Assembly: GCF_014633365.1 (NCBI RefSeq)
Contig: NC_068352.1
Span: forward strand, 7,974,358-8,038,357
Source of the DNA: Diospyros lotus
Lineage: Eukaryota > Streptophyta > Magnoliopsida > Ericales > Ebenaceae
Length of the DNA stretch: 64,000 bases
Reading direction: 5' to 3'
The notes beneath the pieces are model-generated. The model worked only from the letters and a program-made list of their open reading frames with translations, did not search any database and was not told the origin of the DNA. A program made the position numbers and the translations under genes. The first letter of the stretch is position 1; each line of letters starts with the position of its first letter. Of the stretch, positions 23,346-36,754 are shown piece by piece.

Positions 23346-25313
23346 GAAATGAAGAAAAAGAACAAGAGGGAAAAAGTAGAGAGTTCCTGAGAGCATGGAG
23401 CCGATAGATCGCGAGAGAGAGAGAGAGAGGGCTGAAGAAAGCAGCATCAAACTTGGCGTCGATAGGGTGGCTGGTTGGCCAGATTGATGGCCAAGATGGT
23501 GGCCAGAAACAGCTGCAGTAAGCGGCCAGCAGGCATGGCCGCAAGGAAGAAGGCAAGCCGTGGCGTTCCAACAAGGCCTAAGGCGTCCAACGAGGTGGGC
23601 AGTGGCCGTCGAGGCCGAGACGGCTGGCTATGACAATCATGTAGCAGCAAGCATGGCTCTTCGCAACCAGCCATGCGTGAAGCAGGGAAGAAGAAGAAGT
23701 GAAGAAGAAGAAAGAAAAGAAAAGAAAAAGAAAATTGAAAAAATGTGAGAAAATTTTAGAAAAATAGGAAATGGAGATTTATTAATATTCTAGAGATTTT
23801 GGAAAGCAAAATTGTTCTCCCACGTGTTTAGAGGTTGGACACAAAAATCAAGGTGGTTCATGAGAATCGAGGATTTGCACACATTTCGAGGTTAAGGCAC
23901 GCATACCGAGGAAGCCTGAGAGGCTAAGTTAAGGTGAGTAAAATTTCCTAAAAAAATTCATAAATTTAGGAAAGTTATTTTATGAATTGTTATAGTGAAA
24001 TATTTGAGAAATATTTAGTTTGAATTTATTGAGGAAAAATAGGAAGAAATAGAGATGATTGGGGTACTTTGAGGCTTAAGTTGAAGTGACTTGTGGGAAT
24101 TTTGAGATTGACACGCAAATCGAGATTATGCACATATTTTAAGATAAGGCACGAATATCGAGATAGCCTGATAAGCTTGAGAAGGTAAGTGGTTCAACCT
24201 AAAAAAAAAAAACCCATTTTCATGAAAGCATTTTGTTATCATGTCTTGGTATACTATGCATCACGTAGAGTGCATTTGCATTTTCTAATGATAAAATATG
24301 CATATGAGCACGATGAGATTCACGATCATATGTTGCATGGGTTTGGGATTAGGGACTGATGTTGTTGCTTTGCCAAGGGTGCACCTATACACCTCAGTCT
24401 GGCAGAGAGACTGTAAAAATAGCGGGTAATAGTTGGGTGTGGTCGACACAAACATAAGAGTAATGATGTTATGTGCATTACATTCATACATGTGCATTAA
24501 ATGATGTACCCTTACTTAGATAATTCATCATCTAAGTTGGGATTTGCCCCTGGAATATTCAAACGTTCCAGATGGAGATTGTAGCAGAAACGAGGATGAA
24601 TGAGGCATGAAATGGCACTTAGCAAAGTACATGATGAATTGACTGTATGTTATGTAGCCCAGTATTTAAGTTCTGCTACTTTGAATTCTAAACGTTTTGA
24701 GAAATGATGATGTATAACCTTATTTGTGATTAATGTTAAGATGTTAGGTTCGATTCTAGCTTCTACAATTGATGTTTATGATAATTCTCTTTTCAGATAA
24801 TTATATAGAAATTTTGGGATGGATATGAGGAATGATATGGTTTAGCAATAGTTTTTAAGAAAAAAAAATTACTATCCCAGAATTGTTCTAAGTTATAACA
24901 CACCCGAGAAAGTTGGGTGTTACACTATGAGTCAAAATAAACTTGAGTTATAGGCTTAACAATTCCTAACTCTTGGGAAATACCTTAAAGCCATATTGCT
25001 TCTTTAATGGCTTCAGTTAAGGCCCCAAACTCTGCCTCCGTAGAGGATAGTGCTACAATGTGCAAGAGGTTAGACTTCCAGCTCACTAAATTTCCTCCTA
25101 GAGTGAATGCATATCCTGTTAGGGATCTTCTCTTATCAAGGTCAGGATCATAGTCACTATCACAATATCCTAATATGCTCATTCCACCTCTTTTAGATTA
25201 TCTATACATTAATCTAACATTTACCAAGCCTTTCAAGTACCTTACCAGCCACTTAACAGCATTCAAGTGCTCTTTAAAAGGCTTACTCATTAATTTACTA
25301 ACTAGACTTACAC
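22311..25313 (-). pseudogene. pol: Ty1/copia RNase H relic H, split by a solo LTR
   Basis: The minus strand carries the end of a Tork-like copia pol. From right to left: the linker (LVRYLKGLVNVRLMYR, 25183-25313), then GYCDSDYDPDLDKRRSLTGY, SWKSNLLHIVALSSTEAEF and KEAIWL (24985-25182). After the inserted LTR come SFHERTKYINVRLHFLRD and NPANMLTKPIP (22360-22560). The usual AGD after DSDY reads DPD. The gene is cut on the right by the LTR starting at 25314, so RT, integrase and gag are missing. Confidence 0.8.
22578..24926 (+). mobile_element. Solo LTR, gypsy type (family C)
   Basis: A 2349 bp block that starts TGTAATATCC and ends GGGTGTTACA interrupts the RNase H relic. It is flanked by CTGTG (22573-22577) and CTATG (24927-24931), a five-base target duplication with one change. 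The ends and length suit a long-LTR Ty3/gypsy element of the Tekay sort; lineage not proven. It contains AT and GA microsatellites at 23305-23345 and 23415-23430. No internal domain remains, so it is the product of LTR-LTR recombination. Reading frames at 23124-23748 are low complexity and not genes. Confidence 0.85.
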
Positions 25314-27140
25314 TATAATACCCCGTATTTCCAAAGATTGCCACAAAAGGCTTGAGAGGGAAATAAGTCACCGAATCAACTGCAAGGATTATCCTAGAGC
25401 TTAGATATCTAAGAAAAAATGTATGTGATTGATAAACGTTTTGAGGCGAGATTTATGATGCCAAAAGAAATCAAATCAGAGATTATTTTCGGTATAGCTA
25501 TGAGTCAGCTAGAAAAATTGAATGATGGTAAGGGACTTCTGGGAAGTTAACGGAACCCTGAGAATGTTCATATTTTGTATAAGGAATAATCCTTAAGTGG
25601 TTTTGGGATGAAACAAAAGGGTTTGCGATCAAAACATGTATTCGGGACTAAGTGTAATTTTTAATTCAAGTTGAAAGGGGTTGAAAATGATATTTTTTCA
25701 AATTTATTAGGCCAATTGAGAAGCATGGGACTTAGGGATGTAAGTGGAAAAATATCAAAGTTTTAGGACTTGAAATGAGGGCCAAAATGGCATTTGGAAG
25801 AATCTTGGGGTGGAAGTGTAATTTTTGAAACTACTGTAATAGGTGAGGTTTAGGAAGCTTTGGGGTAAAGCAATGGCCTGTGATTAGCCGAGGGATGATC
25901 GAATTTTGCCTATAAATAGGCTGAGGGTTTCGATGTTTTTGGTGCATCAAATCTAAGCGTTTGAGAGTGATTTGAAGGAATTAGATATGGGGCTTTTGTT
26001 CTTGGAATGTTGAGCCTCTTTTCTAGAAATTTTGGTGAGTTCTCGTGATGGTTTAAGGGTGTTTTGAGAGGTAGTTGGAAAAATGAAGTTTTGCCAGAAG
26101 CAAGCTTTTGGGAAAGCTTTTGAGGGGTTTTTGGCCATTGTTTCAGGCATCCAAGGGTGCCAATGAAATCAACTTGAGGTGTAGAGCAAGAAGGGTGAAG
26201 AAAATCATCAATCGAAGCAAATTTCAAGTCGTTGGCAGTGAAAGGTTCGCCAGAGAAGATAATGCGCATGCAGTACACATGCGGACTCCACAAGTAGCAC
26301 ACGCACCTAGCGTGTGAGGGCGCGTAAGGTATCGTTTAAATTCAGAATTTATTTTATTAGTTTTATGAAATTAATTTATGATTTATGGTGGAGAAAAAAT
26401 TGAAAAAAACCTTGATGAGGTATTTATTTTTGAATTTTTTAGGAGAAAATAAGAGAAAATTATGGAAAAAATAGATATTGATATTTCTTTGAAATGAATA
26501 TGATGGCTAGGGATCGTTGAGACTTGAATTTGAAAACCGTTAGAAGCCTAGCACGAGAATCAAGGTCGGGTGCAAATTTTGAGAAATTATCGAATTAAGT
26601 TCAAGGTGAGACTCTTGTACGTAAACTCTTGTTGTTCTCTTGCATGAAATCATATTGCATATAAAAAATGTGTTTTCTTGGAAAATATATGTTGTTAGCT
26701 TTCAAACTATTACATTCATATATAAAGTTCGTGTGGCCATACTGTTGTACCTATCTGTTGTTGCCCAAAGGCAAAAGTCATGGTTGGAGTTTCCCTTGAG
26801 AGGCGCTAAATGCGCTTGTGAGAAAGCTCTCATGTGGGAGGCCATGTGAGCCTAAGGGACAATAGATGTGGTTGTTGCATGAGTTCTATGAGGTTGGGCC
26901 CAGGTGACATGATTAGGGACCTTCTAAGAGGCGCTATGTATGCATCATTGAGAAAGCTATTGTTGGAGGAGACTGACATGTTCACGAGGGACTTCGAAAT
27001 AGTCCTCGTTATTTCCTCATACACTTTATACCTGTTCATGCATATATATATAAATTGTTTTGGAGTTCTCACTATAAGGTTCATCTTCTAATTAGATTGT
27101 GTCCCTGGAATATTCAAACATTCCAAGTTTGACAAACGGC
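25314..27140 (+). mobile_element. Truncated gypsy-type LTR (family J)
   Basis: Begins TATAATACCCCG, likely TGTAATACCCCG with a G-to-A change, right where copia H is cut. A TATA box lies at 25911-25918. Near its end CCCTGGAATATTCAAACATTCC (27103-27124) matches family C, but the last 350 bp seen in family C are absent, so it is truncated at about 27140. No coding sequence is recognised; the frame at 25910-26302 is antisense to the leader and has no family resemblance. Confidence 0.65.
25911..25918 (+). promoter_or_regulatory. LTR TATA box, family J
   Basis: TATAAATAGGC in a promoter-like position about 600 bp into the LTR. Confidence 0.5.
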
Positions 27141-27299
27141 TCTAAGGGAAAGGAGTAAAAATATTTTCGCATATAGCACATATTTATCTTTCATATATAT
27201 GAGAACAAATTTAGACATACAATGCACACACACACAAAAAAAATGTTTTCCTCTATTTAAAACAGATTTATTATTCCTAATTCCCTTCGAATAAAATCA
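27141..27299. other. Short unassigned spacer
   Basis: AT-rich, with a CA run at 27228-27239. It separates the truncated LTR from the 3' end of the SIRE-like pol, whose own 3' LTR is missing here. Confidence 0.4.
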
Positions 27300-30200
27300 A
27301 ATCTTTCTTATGGCAAGGGTTTTGTGAAAATATCCGCTAATTGTAATTCCATTGGGACAAACTCAAGAGATATTTCTTGATTTTGGACATGGTCTCTAAG
27401 GAAATGATGTATAACCTCTATATGTTTTGTTTCTGAATGCAACACTGGATTCTTAGAGAGGTTAATTGCACTGGTATTATCACATCTAATAGGGATTTGC
27501 TTAAAATTTATTATGAAGTCTTGTAGTTCTTGGTGAATCTAAAGAACTTGAGCACAACAACTACCGGCAGCTATATATTCGGATTCGGCAGTGGATAAAG
27601 CTACCGAGTTTTATTTTTTAGAAAACCATGAAATTAACTTGTTGCTCGATAGTTGAGAAGTTCCGGAAATGCTCTTACGGTCTACCTTATAACCAGCAAA
27701 GTCCGCATCGGAATATCCAATTAATTTAAAATTATCCCCATTTGGATATCATAAACCTACATCTTGGGTTCCAATTAAGTATTTGAAAATTCTTTTAACT
27801 GTCAATACATGAGATTTTTTGGGATTTGATTGAAATCTTGCACATAAGCATACACTAAACATGATATCGAGCCTACTTGCCATTTGGTAAAATAATGACC
27901 CTATTATACTCCTATAGAGTTTTTGATCCACACTTATCCCTTGATCATCTTATCTAATTTTGTAGATGTACTCATAGGTGTGTCTATTGCTTTAGCATTT
28001 TTCATCCCAAATTTCTTTAATATTTCTTTTATTTATTTTACTTGATAGACAAAGATTCCTTCTTTTGATCGTTTTACTTGGAAGCCTAGAAAATATTTGA
28101 GTTCTCCCATGAGACTCATCTCAAATTCACTAGTCATTAAATTTGCAAAATCTTTGCAAAGCTTTTCACTTGTTCCTCCAAATACTATATCATCTACATA
28201 TATTCGAATGATTATTATATTGGATTCCTCATGTCTTATGAATAAGGTTGTGTCAACTTTTCCTTTTGAAAAACCTTTCTCAATAAGAAATTGACTCAAT
28301 CTTTCATACCAAGCTTTAGGAGCTTATTTGAGACCATATAAGGCTTTTCTTAATTTATACACATGGTCTTCTAAATGAGGATTCTCAAAACTGGGAGGTA
28401 GTCCCACATAAACCTCTTTATTTATGTAGCCATTTAAGAATGCACTCTTCATATCCATTTGATATAACATGAAATTCATGTGAGAGGCAAAGGCTAAAAG
28501 CATCCTGATTGCTTCTAGCCTAGCTATGGAGGCATAAAATTCTTCAAAATTGATGCCTTCCTCTTGGCAGTATCCTTTGGCTACAAGCCTTGCCTTGTTT
28601 CTTATTATATTTTCATTTTCATCTAATTTATTCTTGAAAACCCACTTGGTTCCTATTATAGATTTATCCTTGGGTTTAGGACCTAATTCCCATACTTTAT
28701 TTCTTTTGAATTGATCTAATTCTTCTTACATAGCCTTAATCCAAAACTCATCTTCTAATGCTTGATCTATGGAAGTTGGCACAACTTTAGATATGAATGT
28801 TACATTATTGCAATATTGATGCAAGGATGCTCTAGTCCTTATACCTTGACTTGGTTCTCCAATTATTTGATCTATTGGATGATCTTGCACAAATTTATAA
28901 TTCTTGGGAAGGTTACCTAAATCATCCTCGTCTAATTGTTTCTCTTGATTTTGTGATTGAGAACTTGATGGTTTATTTAGATATTCTTTCTTGAATTCTT
29001 AGTTTCTCAATCTCCTTAGATGGATCTATTGTTGTCTTCTTCTCTTTATCTTCAATTCTTATATTTGACTCAGGAGTCTCATTGAATTTTACATGTATGG
29101 ATTCTTCCAAGGTATTTGTTCTAATATTGTATATTCTATAAGCATTACTAGTATTTGAATATCCAAGGAAGATTCCTTGGTCACTTTTAACCACAAATTT
29201 TCCTACATTATCCTTTGTGTTCAAAATAAAACATTTACATCTAAAGGCTCTAAAATAGGATACGTTAGGCTTTTTCTTATAGTATAATTCAAATAGTATT
29301 TTCTTGATGCATTGTCTTAGATTAAACTTATCTAGGAAATAACCAGCGGTATTGATTGCTTTGGCCCAAAAATACATTGGCAAGTTATTCTCCAAAGCAT
29401 GTTCCTAGTCATCTCTTGAAGATTCCTATTTCTCCTTTCAACAACACCATTTTGTTGTTGGGTTTTAGGTGTGAAGAATTGGTGAAGAATACCATTTGCT
29501 TCATAAAACTCCATAAAATGTCCATTCTCAAATTTCCCACCATGATCGCTTTTAATAGTGACAATTCTATCATCTTGCTCTCTTTTAACTAGTTTGACAA
29601 TTTTGAAAAGCTTTATCCTTTGATGCTAAGAACATAACCCATGTAAACTTAGAAAAGTCATATACTACAACATATGCATAAAATTTTTCATCGTAACTTC
29701 TAATTTGAGTAGGTCCAAATAAGTCTATGTGCAAGAGTTGTAGAGGTTTATTGGTTGATATTTCACTATTAGATTTAAAGGAAACTCTAGTTTGTTTTCC
29801 TTAGCAACATACATCACAAGATATTTCTTCATTGAACTTTATCTTAGGGAAACTTATAACTAAATCTTTATTAGCTATTTTTCTAATTAAGTCCGGATTA
29901 ACATGACCTAATCTTCTATGCCATAAGAGAATATCTTCATTTTTCACCATAAGACATTTTGCATTAATTTCCTCAATATTAGCAATATATACATTGTCTT
30001 GCCTATTAGCAGAAATAATAATGGAGTTGAAATTATCAATAACGAGACAGTGCCTTTGTCTAAAAATAACTTCATAGCCATCATCACAAAATTGACTAAT
30101 GCTAAGAAGATTATGTTTTAAACCTTCTATTAATAGAACATTTCTAATAGTAGTGAAATGTGGCTGGTCAACTGTACCTATACCAACCACTTTACCTTTG

Positions 30201-30532
30201 GCATTGTCCCCAAACATGACAGATCCTCCATCTTTGAGAGCGAGATCTAAGAATAGATCTCTCTCACCGGTCATGTGTTATGAGAAACCACTATCCATAT
30301 ACCACTTGTTACCCATTATGGTCCTCACACCCATCTGCACATTTAAACGGTCATACTTTAAGTTTGGGTGCCCATCTATAGATGGGTCCCTTGAATCTTT
30401 GTTCATTGGGATCAAATGATTTAATTATTCTTAATGTATGTGGATGAGGAGCAACATTTAAAATTTTGTGATCTAACTCATTTATTGTTTGTATCACCTT
30501 TTTGGGTATCCACATTTGTGCTACGTTGTTTT
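27300..30532 (-). pseudogene. pol: SIRE-like Ty1/copia pol relic
   Basis: Minus strand, 5' to 3': lead-in (30360-30530); aspartic protease region (WYMDSGFS, a stop, then HMTGERDLF, near 30240-30300); pre-integrase (LLWHRRLGHVNPDLIRKI, ending 29801); integrase core in broken frames; QQQNGVVERRNRNL (29332-29514); integrase C-terminus (28973-29395). RT follows with YVDDIVFGG (catalytic YVDD) at about 28190-28210. Then come the RT/RNase H linker (27749-27931) and the RNase H end FDFIRRELGI near 27310. The style is that of the SIRE/Maximus lineage. Many stops and frame breaks make it dead. Its gag lies beyond the solo LTR at 30533-34289. Confidence 0.85.
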
Positions 30533-31794
30533 TGTAACAACTCTAAAATGAGTCTAGGTGTTTTAATACTTAATATCAGTTTAATGGCATTTTAAATGTG
30601 GGTCTAAGTATTATAATATTTAATAATAAATTTGCTTTGATGGCATAGAAATAATTTTATACTGTATAATTTTATTTTATGGTTCACGTGATCATAAAAA
30701 CATAAGTGCATCGGTCTGAATTTTAAGAAATTGGGAAATAATGAAATGGGCCACATTAATTAGTTAATGAGTTCATGGGTTTATAGGTGAGCCAATAAAT
30801 TGTTGGGTTGGGCTTGGGCCTGGTAAAGGAAATTTAGCTTTTAATTATGCGAAATAAGAAAAATAATAATGAAAATAAAAATAAGTGTCAAATGTCAGAA
30901 ATGCCCTAAAATATTTGTTTGTTATTAGAAAAAGTAGGGGTAATTGAGTCTTTTGAAGGCTGGCATACAAACCTGGTGCCACAACCCCCCTTTTTCTTCT
31001 GTGCACTGTGGTTTGTTTCCATTTCAGTGTCGATTTGCATATCTCCCTTTGTCCCCCCACTGTTCCATTGCCCTTTATCTTCTTCTCCATCCATTCTTCT
31101 TCGCCATCTTCTTCTTCTTCTTTTTCTCCCATTATCTGTTCACAACTGGAGCTTCAACGAAGGAGTCTCATCAAGCAAGTTCACTTACCCATGTTTGTTC
31201 CAATGCAAGTTCTCCTTCTTACACCACTCTTTATTTTCATGCAAGTTCTTTATTCCTGCAAAATTCTGAAACCATTCATTATGCGGGATTTTTTCCTGTC
31301 TGTTGCCTGGATTTTTGAGTCACTGCATAACCTATGTACATATATATATATATGTGTGTGTGTGTGTGTATCCCAATGATCTGTGAGCCTCCCTAGTAGT
31401 GTGGTTGATACCTTGTTTTCCTTCTCGTGGGTCTCCTGTGATGTTTCAAATGGGGTTTATTTTACCCCAAATTTATTTTCTACGAATGGCATATTTTTGG
31501 TTTTAGTATAGATACAGAGGTTCTGCTCATCTCTGTGTTGAGCAATCGGTTGTATGTATATATGTAAATAAAGAAGCCCATTCGAATAGCCTTCCTTATA
31601 TTTACATGATTCGGATAGCCTCATCTATATATATATATATATATCCCTTGATTCGAATAGCCTTGGATATAAACCTCACTAATTCGAATCACTCACATAA
31701 TCCCATATGCCTGATTCAAATCCCATACACACACATATATATATATATACAAACTCAAGCCATTCGAATCCCATATGCCTGATTCGAATCCCAT

Positions 31795-31833
<39 letters not shown>

Positions 31834-34289
31834 CAAACTCAAGCCATTTGAATCCCATATGCTTGATTCGAATCACACACACACACATATATATATACAA
31901 ACTCAAAGCACCATTCGAATAGCCCCTAATACATATATACCTTGATTCGAATAGCCCTTCTTATTGTACCTATTTGACTCGAATAGTTTATATATATATA
32001 TATATATGCCAGATATATCTAAAAAGAAAGAAATCCATTTTAGCAAACTTCAATCCCAATTTCGACCTCTATTCATCCTGAATATCTAAAAATTGAAAAC
32101 ACAAAAGTTGTATATTTTTTTCTTGTCTTTCCATAGCATCTTGAATCACCTAAATTTGAGCTCAAATGAGAGAATTATGCCCGGAATATCAAACATTGTC
32201 GAAACTGTATAGTCACATTCAAATGTATCGCAATTGCAGCAACTTCAAACCTAATTTTCACCTTGATTAAGCTTGAATCTCTTAGAACTCAAAACAAAAA
32301 AGTTGTATATCTTTTTCTTGTATTTCCATATCATTTTGAATCACATCAATCGGAGCTCAGACGAGAGAGTTATGCCTAAATTACAAAATAATATCAAAAT
32401 TGCCCAGAATAGCCAATCTGGATAGATACACCCCAATTCGAATCATTCAAAGAAATGATTCGAATAAGCTATTGTATAATCCAAATAGCCTTTGAAAATT
32501 TTTCAAATTCAACCAAATTACTCCAATCCATTCGAATGCCATTTGATCCATCCGAATAGCACGCATATAAATACATATGCCACATGCGAATCTGACCATG
32601 CTTCATTCTTTTAGGTATATCTCCCTGTGATAATATCCGATTTAAGATTTGTTTGATGTGTTGAAAACTATACTTCATAGGCTTCGATTAGATGTATTAT
32701 TCGAATGATTTGGTTATGTTTTGAGCCTGTAACAACCCGATTAACTTCTACCAAGAAATTCGTAGCTTCTGTTTTCGTGTAATATTACCACCTGGTGTTC
32801 TTTGGACTATAACTTTTTATTCCCATCTTCGAATTGAGATATGTTTGTTGGAATGTAATCTAGACATCCTAATATTTGTTTTGATATGTTATCCATATTA
32901 TTTGGCTTCATATTGAGTCCATAATGGCCCCGTCAATCCTAGCCAAAAATCTAGAATTTACTATTTTGAATTTGGCATTGTGGTAGTTTTTGTGAGATAA
33001 CTTTTAGTGGATAATTCCGATTGTGAATCCGTTTGATATTCCCGAAACTAGAATTCTTGAAATTAAATTTTAAAAAAAAAATTGGGGCAATTGATCAAAT
33101 ATCAAATCCGAATTATTCCTTTGAAATCACCCCAAAACAAATCTAAAATTTAAGGAATCGTTGATATGAAATTCTTTTTGGCTTGCCATTATTTCTTATG
33201 ATTGAGCTATGAGCATGAATACAAGTAATTGTATACTGGCACTAGTTAAATGAATTCAATAAAATTATAAGATGGGAAAAATAGCATATTAAATCTATAA
33301 TACTCTTTAAATGTTGAATCAAGTTTTAACCTTAAATAACATCTCCCAAAATTATCTCTGTGTTATAATTTACATCTTGAATGTGGTAAATGTTATGAAG
33401 TAAGATATTTTGAATTATCTAATGATGGTAAAATATTCGATATGGGTAAATGGTGTTGAAAGTATGAATATTGAGGAACAAGAATTTAAATGCATGTGGT
33501 TGGTAAATGCATACATGATGCATACATGTACATGTTACATATATATATATATCTTGCGCACCTATTATTTTGCGTGGAGAGAAAGGGTACCCTAGAGCAT
33601 CTGGCATGAGACGATGTGGCCATAGCAAGGCAAGTTGGCTCCATATTTATTTGTGAGATTCTATTTACATGATGCACTTTTGCATATGTTGATTGATGGC
33701 TTGAGAGCCTACGAGATTTGATACTGACATTGAAATTTTATGCACATTTTCATAGTGGTACATGGTGGCATGATATATTTAAATTTGAATTGATAAATTC
33801 ATAAATTATGAATATTGTACATAATTGTGGAGTCCTTGATTACTCTTTTTGGTGTTACCATATTCTTGGATCCTGTTCATTGTTCATTGTTTCTCGAACT
33901 TGCTAAGTCTTGTGACTCACTTGATCTTCTTTGCCATTCTAGGTAAATGAAAGACTGTTATTGGGGGGCGAGTCCAGTAGGACTACAGCCCAAGGATAGT
34001 GGTGTACGGAGACATGTCCTATCTTAAAATCCTTATTATTGTTTTGGTGAGACTTGAAATGAAATTATTATTATTTCGATAGTTAACATGAGCCTTTTAG
34101 TTATTTAGTATGGCCTTCGAGCCTAAACTCATGAGATATTGGAAGTGTAACTGAAGCTTAATTTAGTTTATGCTGCTAGTAATGAAATGAATTGTTTATT
34201 TGAATTCGATTTTGTTCTATATCATCTCTGTGGTGACCTTCTTTCGAATATCCTATGCTAGCGAGAATATTCGAGAGTGGGCCCTTACA
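30533..34289 (+). mobile_element. Solo LTR, gypsy type (family B), between gag and pol
   Basis: A 3757 bp block, TGTAACAACTC...CCCTTACA, sits between SIRE gag and pol. It is flanked by GTTTT (30528-30532) and GTTTC (34290-34294), one change apart. The same LTR end sits at the same gag position in unit 1 (1056). It contains CA/TG and TA microsatellites (31348-31370, 31795-31830). A field of GATTCGAATAGCC-like words lies at 31580-32720. Several overlapping frames at 30906-31379 and 31679-31922 are products of low complexity, not genes. Confidence 0.85.
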
Positions 34290-35860
34290 GTTTCTCTTAG
34301 GTTGGGGTCTCCATCTAGGTTATTTTCATTATCTCTTAGGTGTTTTGTACATTGATTTGGATTTTGAATTTTTCTTTGAAATTAATATGGCTAAACTTTT
34401 TTCTATTGCATTCTTTTCTACTAATAGTTTATTATTTTGAGTTTTTAATATTTTGTTTTCTTCTAAAAGATTAGTTAATTGATTTTTTAATTTATCTTCA
34501 TTCTCTTTCTTGAGTTCTTGTGATTTTTCTTCTAAAGACATTATTTCACCCTTTAATTTTTCATTTTCTTCTTTGTGATTCTTCTTAATGGTTTTTACTT
34601 CTTTCTTAATATGTTGATATTTTATGTAAAGTTTTTCATATGCTCTTTGTAATTCTTCTAACTCCATATCTTCTTCTTCTTCTTCTCTTATAGCCATGAA
34701 GCACATTTGTGCTTGTTCTTCTTTGGATTGAGATGAATCATCGGCATCCCATGCTAAGAAAGCATGTTTCTTTGATTTTTAAATTTTTTCTTTTCTACTT
34801 TCTTCTCTTTCTTATCTTCTAGGCAATCAAATTGCATATGCCCACTCTTTTTACATTTAAAGCAAGTAGGAGGTATTTTTCTACGCTTATTTTCTCTTTT
34901 TCTCATTATTCTAGCAAAAGCTTTTGATAGAAGAGTTGTTTCATCCTCTTCTTCTTCTTCACTAGATTCGGTTTCTTCATTTGCTTTTAAAACTAAGGTC
35001 TTCTTGCCTTTAGAATCTTCATTAGTCTTATTTAATATTAGAGTGTGTTTGATTGCACACATTTATTATAGAAAATGTGCAATTATTACATATATTTTCT
35101 ATGGACACAATCAAACACTCTTAATTTTCTATGAAAAATACATGTATGGTACAAGCATTTAAACCTTCTTTCTATAGAATTCATTTTCTAAGGGGGTGCG
35201 GTGGTTTTTGTTTTTTAGGCAATTATTATCTAGAATTAAATTCTAGATAATTCAATCAAACACGCATTTAATTCATGAGTTAGAAGTGTTCTTATTAATT
35301 CTTCTATTTTTAATTCTTTTAAATGTTTAGCTTGAGAAATAGCAGTCACTAAAGGCTGTCAATCTACTATTAGAGATCTAAAAATTTTCTTAATTTGATT
35401 TTCTTCTGAAATTATTTTTCCTAGCATTTTAAGATTATTTATAATCTTTTGAAATCTACCATTCATGGCACTAATATTTTCATTTTGAAGTAGTTTAAAT
35501 TCTTCATATTGGGACATTAAGAGATTAGTTTTAATATGCTTTACTTGATCAGTACCTTCATATATTATTTCTAATTTTTTCCAAATTTCATGTGATGTAG
35601 AACAAACAAATAATTTTTCATATTCACTAAGAATGATTGAACAAAAAATTATGTATTTAGCTTTATGATCCATTTGGTGTTTTTTAATGTCTTTTTCATT
35701 CCAATCATTTTCTTCGATTTTAGATGTAACAAAGTCATCTCTAATTATTTTCCACAAATAATAGTCTATTGAAAATAAATATGACTACATCCTCATTTTT
35801 CAATAAGCAAAATTTGTGCCACATCAAATAATAGTGGTCTAGAGGATGAGGGTCATTCGA
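34290..35860 (-). pseudogene. gag: SIRE-like Ty1/copia gag relic, unit 2
   Basis: Better copy of the gag at 1057-2680. From the N-terminus: decayed lead-in (RPLLFDGTNFAY then WKMRM near 35790-35850, in two frames); UBN2-type gag domain (WKIIRDDF...EKLFVCSTSHEIWKKLE; 35359-35757); MITE insertion (35043-35264). Then an acidic stretch, the zinc knuckle CFKCKKSGHMQFDC (about 34820-34865), a Lys-rich basic run, and the acidic WDADDSS segment. The Lys/Glu/Leu coiled-coil tail runs to 34330. It packages retroelement RNA in the intact family. Stops and the MITE make it non-functional. Confidence 0.8.
35043..35264. mobile_element. MITE-like element in SIRE gag, unit 2
   Basis: About 222 bp with inverted ends GTGTTTGATTG / CAATCAAACAC and inner hairpins (CACATTTATTATAGAAAATG; TCTAGAATTAAATTCTAGA). 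Same position as in unit 1, so it predates the duplication. No transposase. Confidence 0.55.
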
Positions 35861-35944
35861 CTATAACTTAGTTGGTGAATGATGCCATCTAAATCTCTTC
35901 TAAGTTAAAGTATAAACTAAGGGTTTAACTATTTTTGAAGTTTA

Positions 35945-35957
35945 CTCTGATACCAAT
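35945..35957 (-). other. Primer-binding site of SIRE-like element, unit 2
   Basis: The minus strand reads ATTGGTATCAGAG next to the LTR end at 35958, matching the initiator-Met tRNA complement. Confidence 0.75.
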
Positions 35958-36485
35958 TGTTGGTCCTTTAGGGTATGGCTACTCAAGAGGAGTGAATTGA
36001 GTAATTAATTTTTTTTCCTTTTAATAAATATTCTTGATTAATAATTTTATTTGAAAATGTTTATTTGATAAATATAATAAATTGTATTTGAGATTAACAA
36101 TTAATGCAAGCCACAAGATATAACAAAAATAAATAAAATGAGGCACAAAACAATTTATAGTGGTTCGGTGTTTCTACACACATACCTAGTCCATTCTCCC
36201 AAAATCTAACCACCCTCGGAGTTCTACTAAATCAAATCACTAAGGTTTTTACACTAACTCATATTGAAAACTAGATACACACCTAGATTACAACGGGTTC
36301 TATATAACCATTACACCAAAGTTTTCACCCTACCTTATCTTGGAAACTAGATGCATCTAGATTTTAATGGTTTTAGGAAACCTATACAATCCTTTAAATG
36401 TTTACAAATAATTTGTCCACACTTGGATACAAATAAGCAATTAAGCACAAAAATATATAAAACAATAATATTTAAATAAATTTAG
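35958..36485 (-). mobile_element. SIRE-like 5' LTR, unit 2, U5 side
   Basis: Begins TGTTGGTCCTTTAGG next to the PBS and is cut at TTTAG (36481-36485) by the family E solo LTR. It continues at 48030. Same sequence as 2694-3227. Confidence 0.75.
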
Positions 36486-36499
36486 TGTAATGACCCAAA

Positions 36500-36610
36500 T
36501 TTATTTATTGCTATTGTTGTTAATTTTATTAATAGTGTTAATATTAATATTGTTATTATAGTTAGTATTATTATTATTACTATTCTCACTGTTATATTTA
36601 TTACCATTGA

Positions 36611-36647
<37 letters not shown>

Positions 36648-36722
36648 GCTATGATTATGATTTCTATTATTATTGCTCTGATAATTATTATTATTATTAT
36701 TATTATTATTGTTGTTGTTGTT

Positions 36723-36754
<32 letters not shown>

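Noticed and set aside
23124..23748. Ser/Leu-rich and Pro/Ala-rich frames on the minus strand and a basic frame on the plus strand
   Set aside because: They run through TA/GA microsatellites inside solo LTR C and have no domain features.
26830..27091. Frames of 84-85 residues on both strands in LTR J
   Set aside because: They mirror each other on opposite strands in a truncated LTR; no family resemblance.
30845..31380. Overlapping frames of 95-124 residues on both strands
   Set aside because: They lie in a pyrimidine-rich part of a solo LTR, overlap each other in several frames and resemble no protein family known to me.
31580..32720. A satellite DNA array built on GATTCGAATAGCC
   Set aside because: The words are irregularly spaced and orientation is mixed, so it is a cluster of motifs inside an LTR and not a tandem array.
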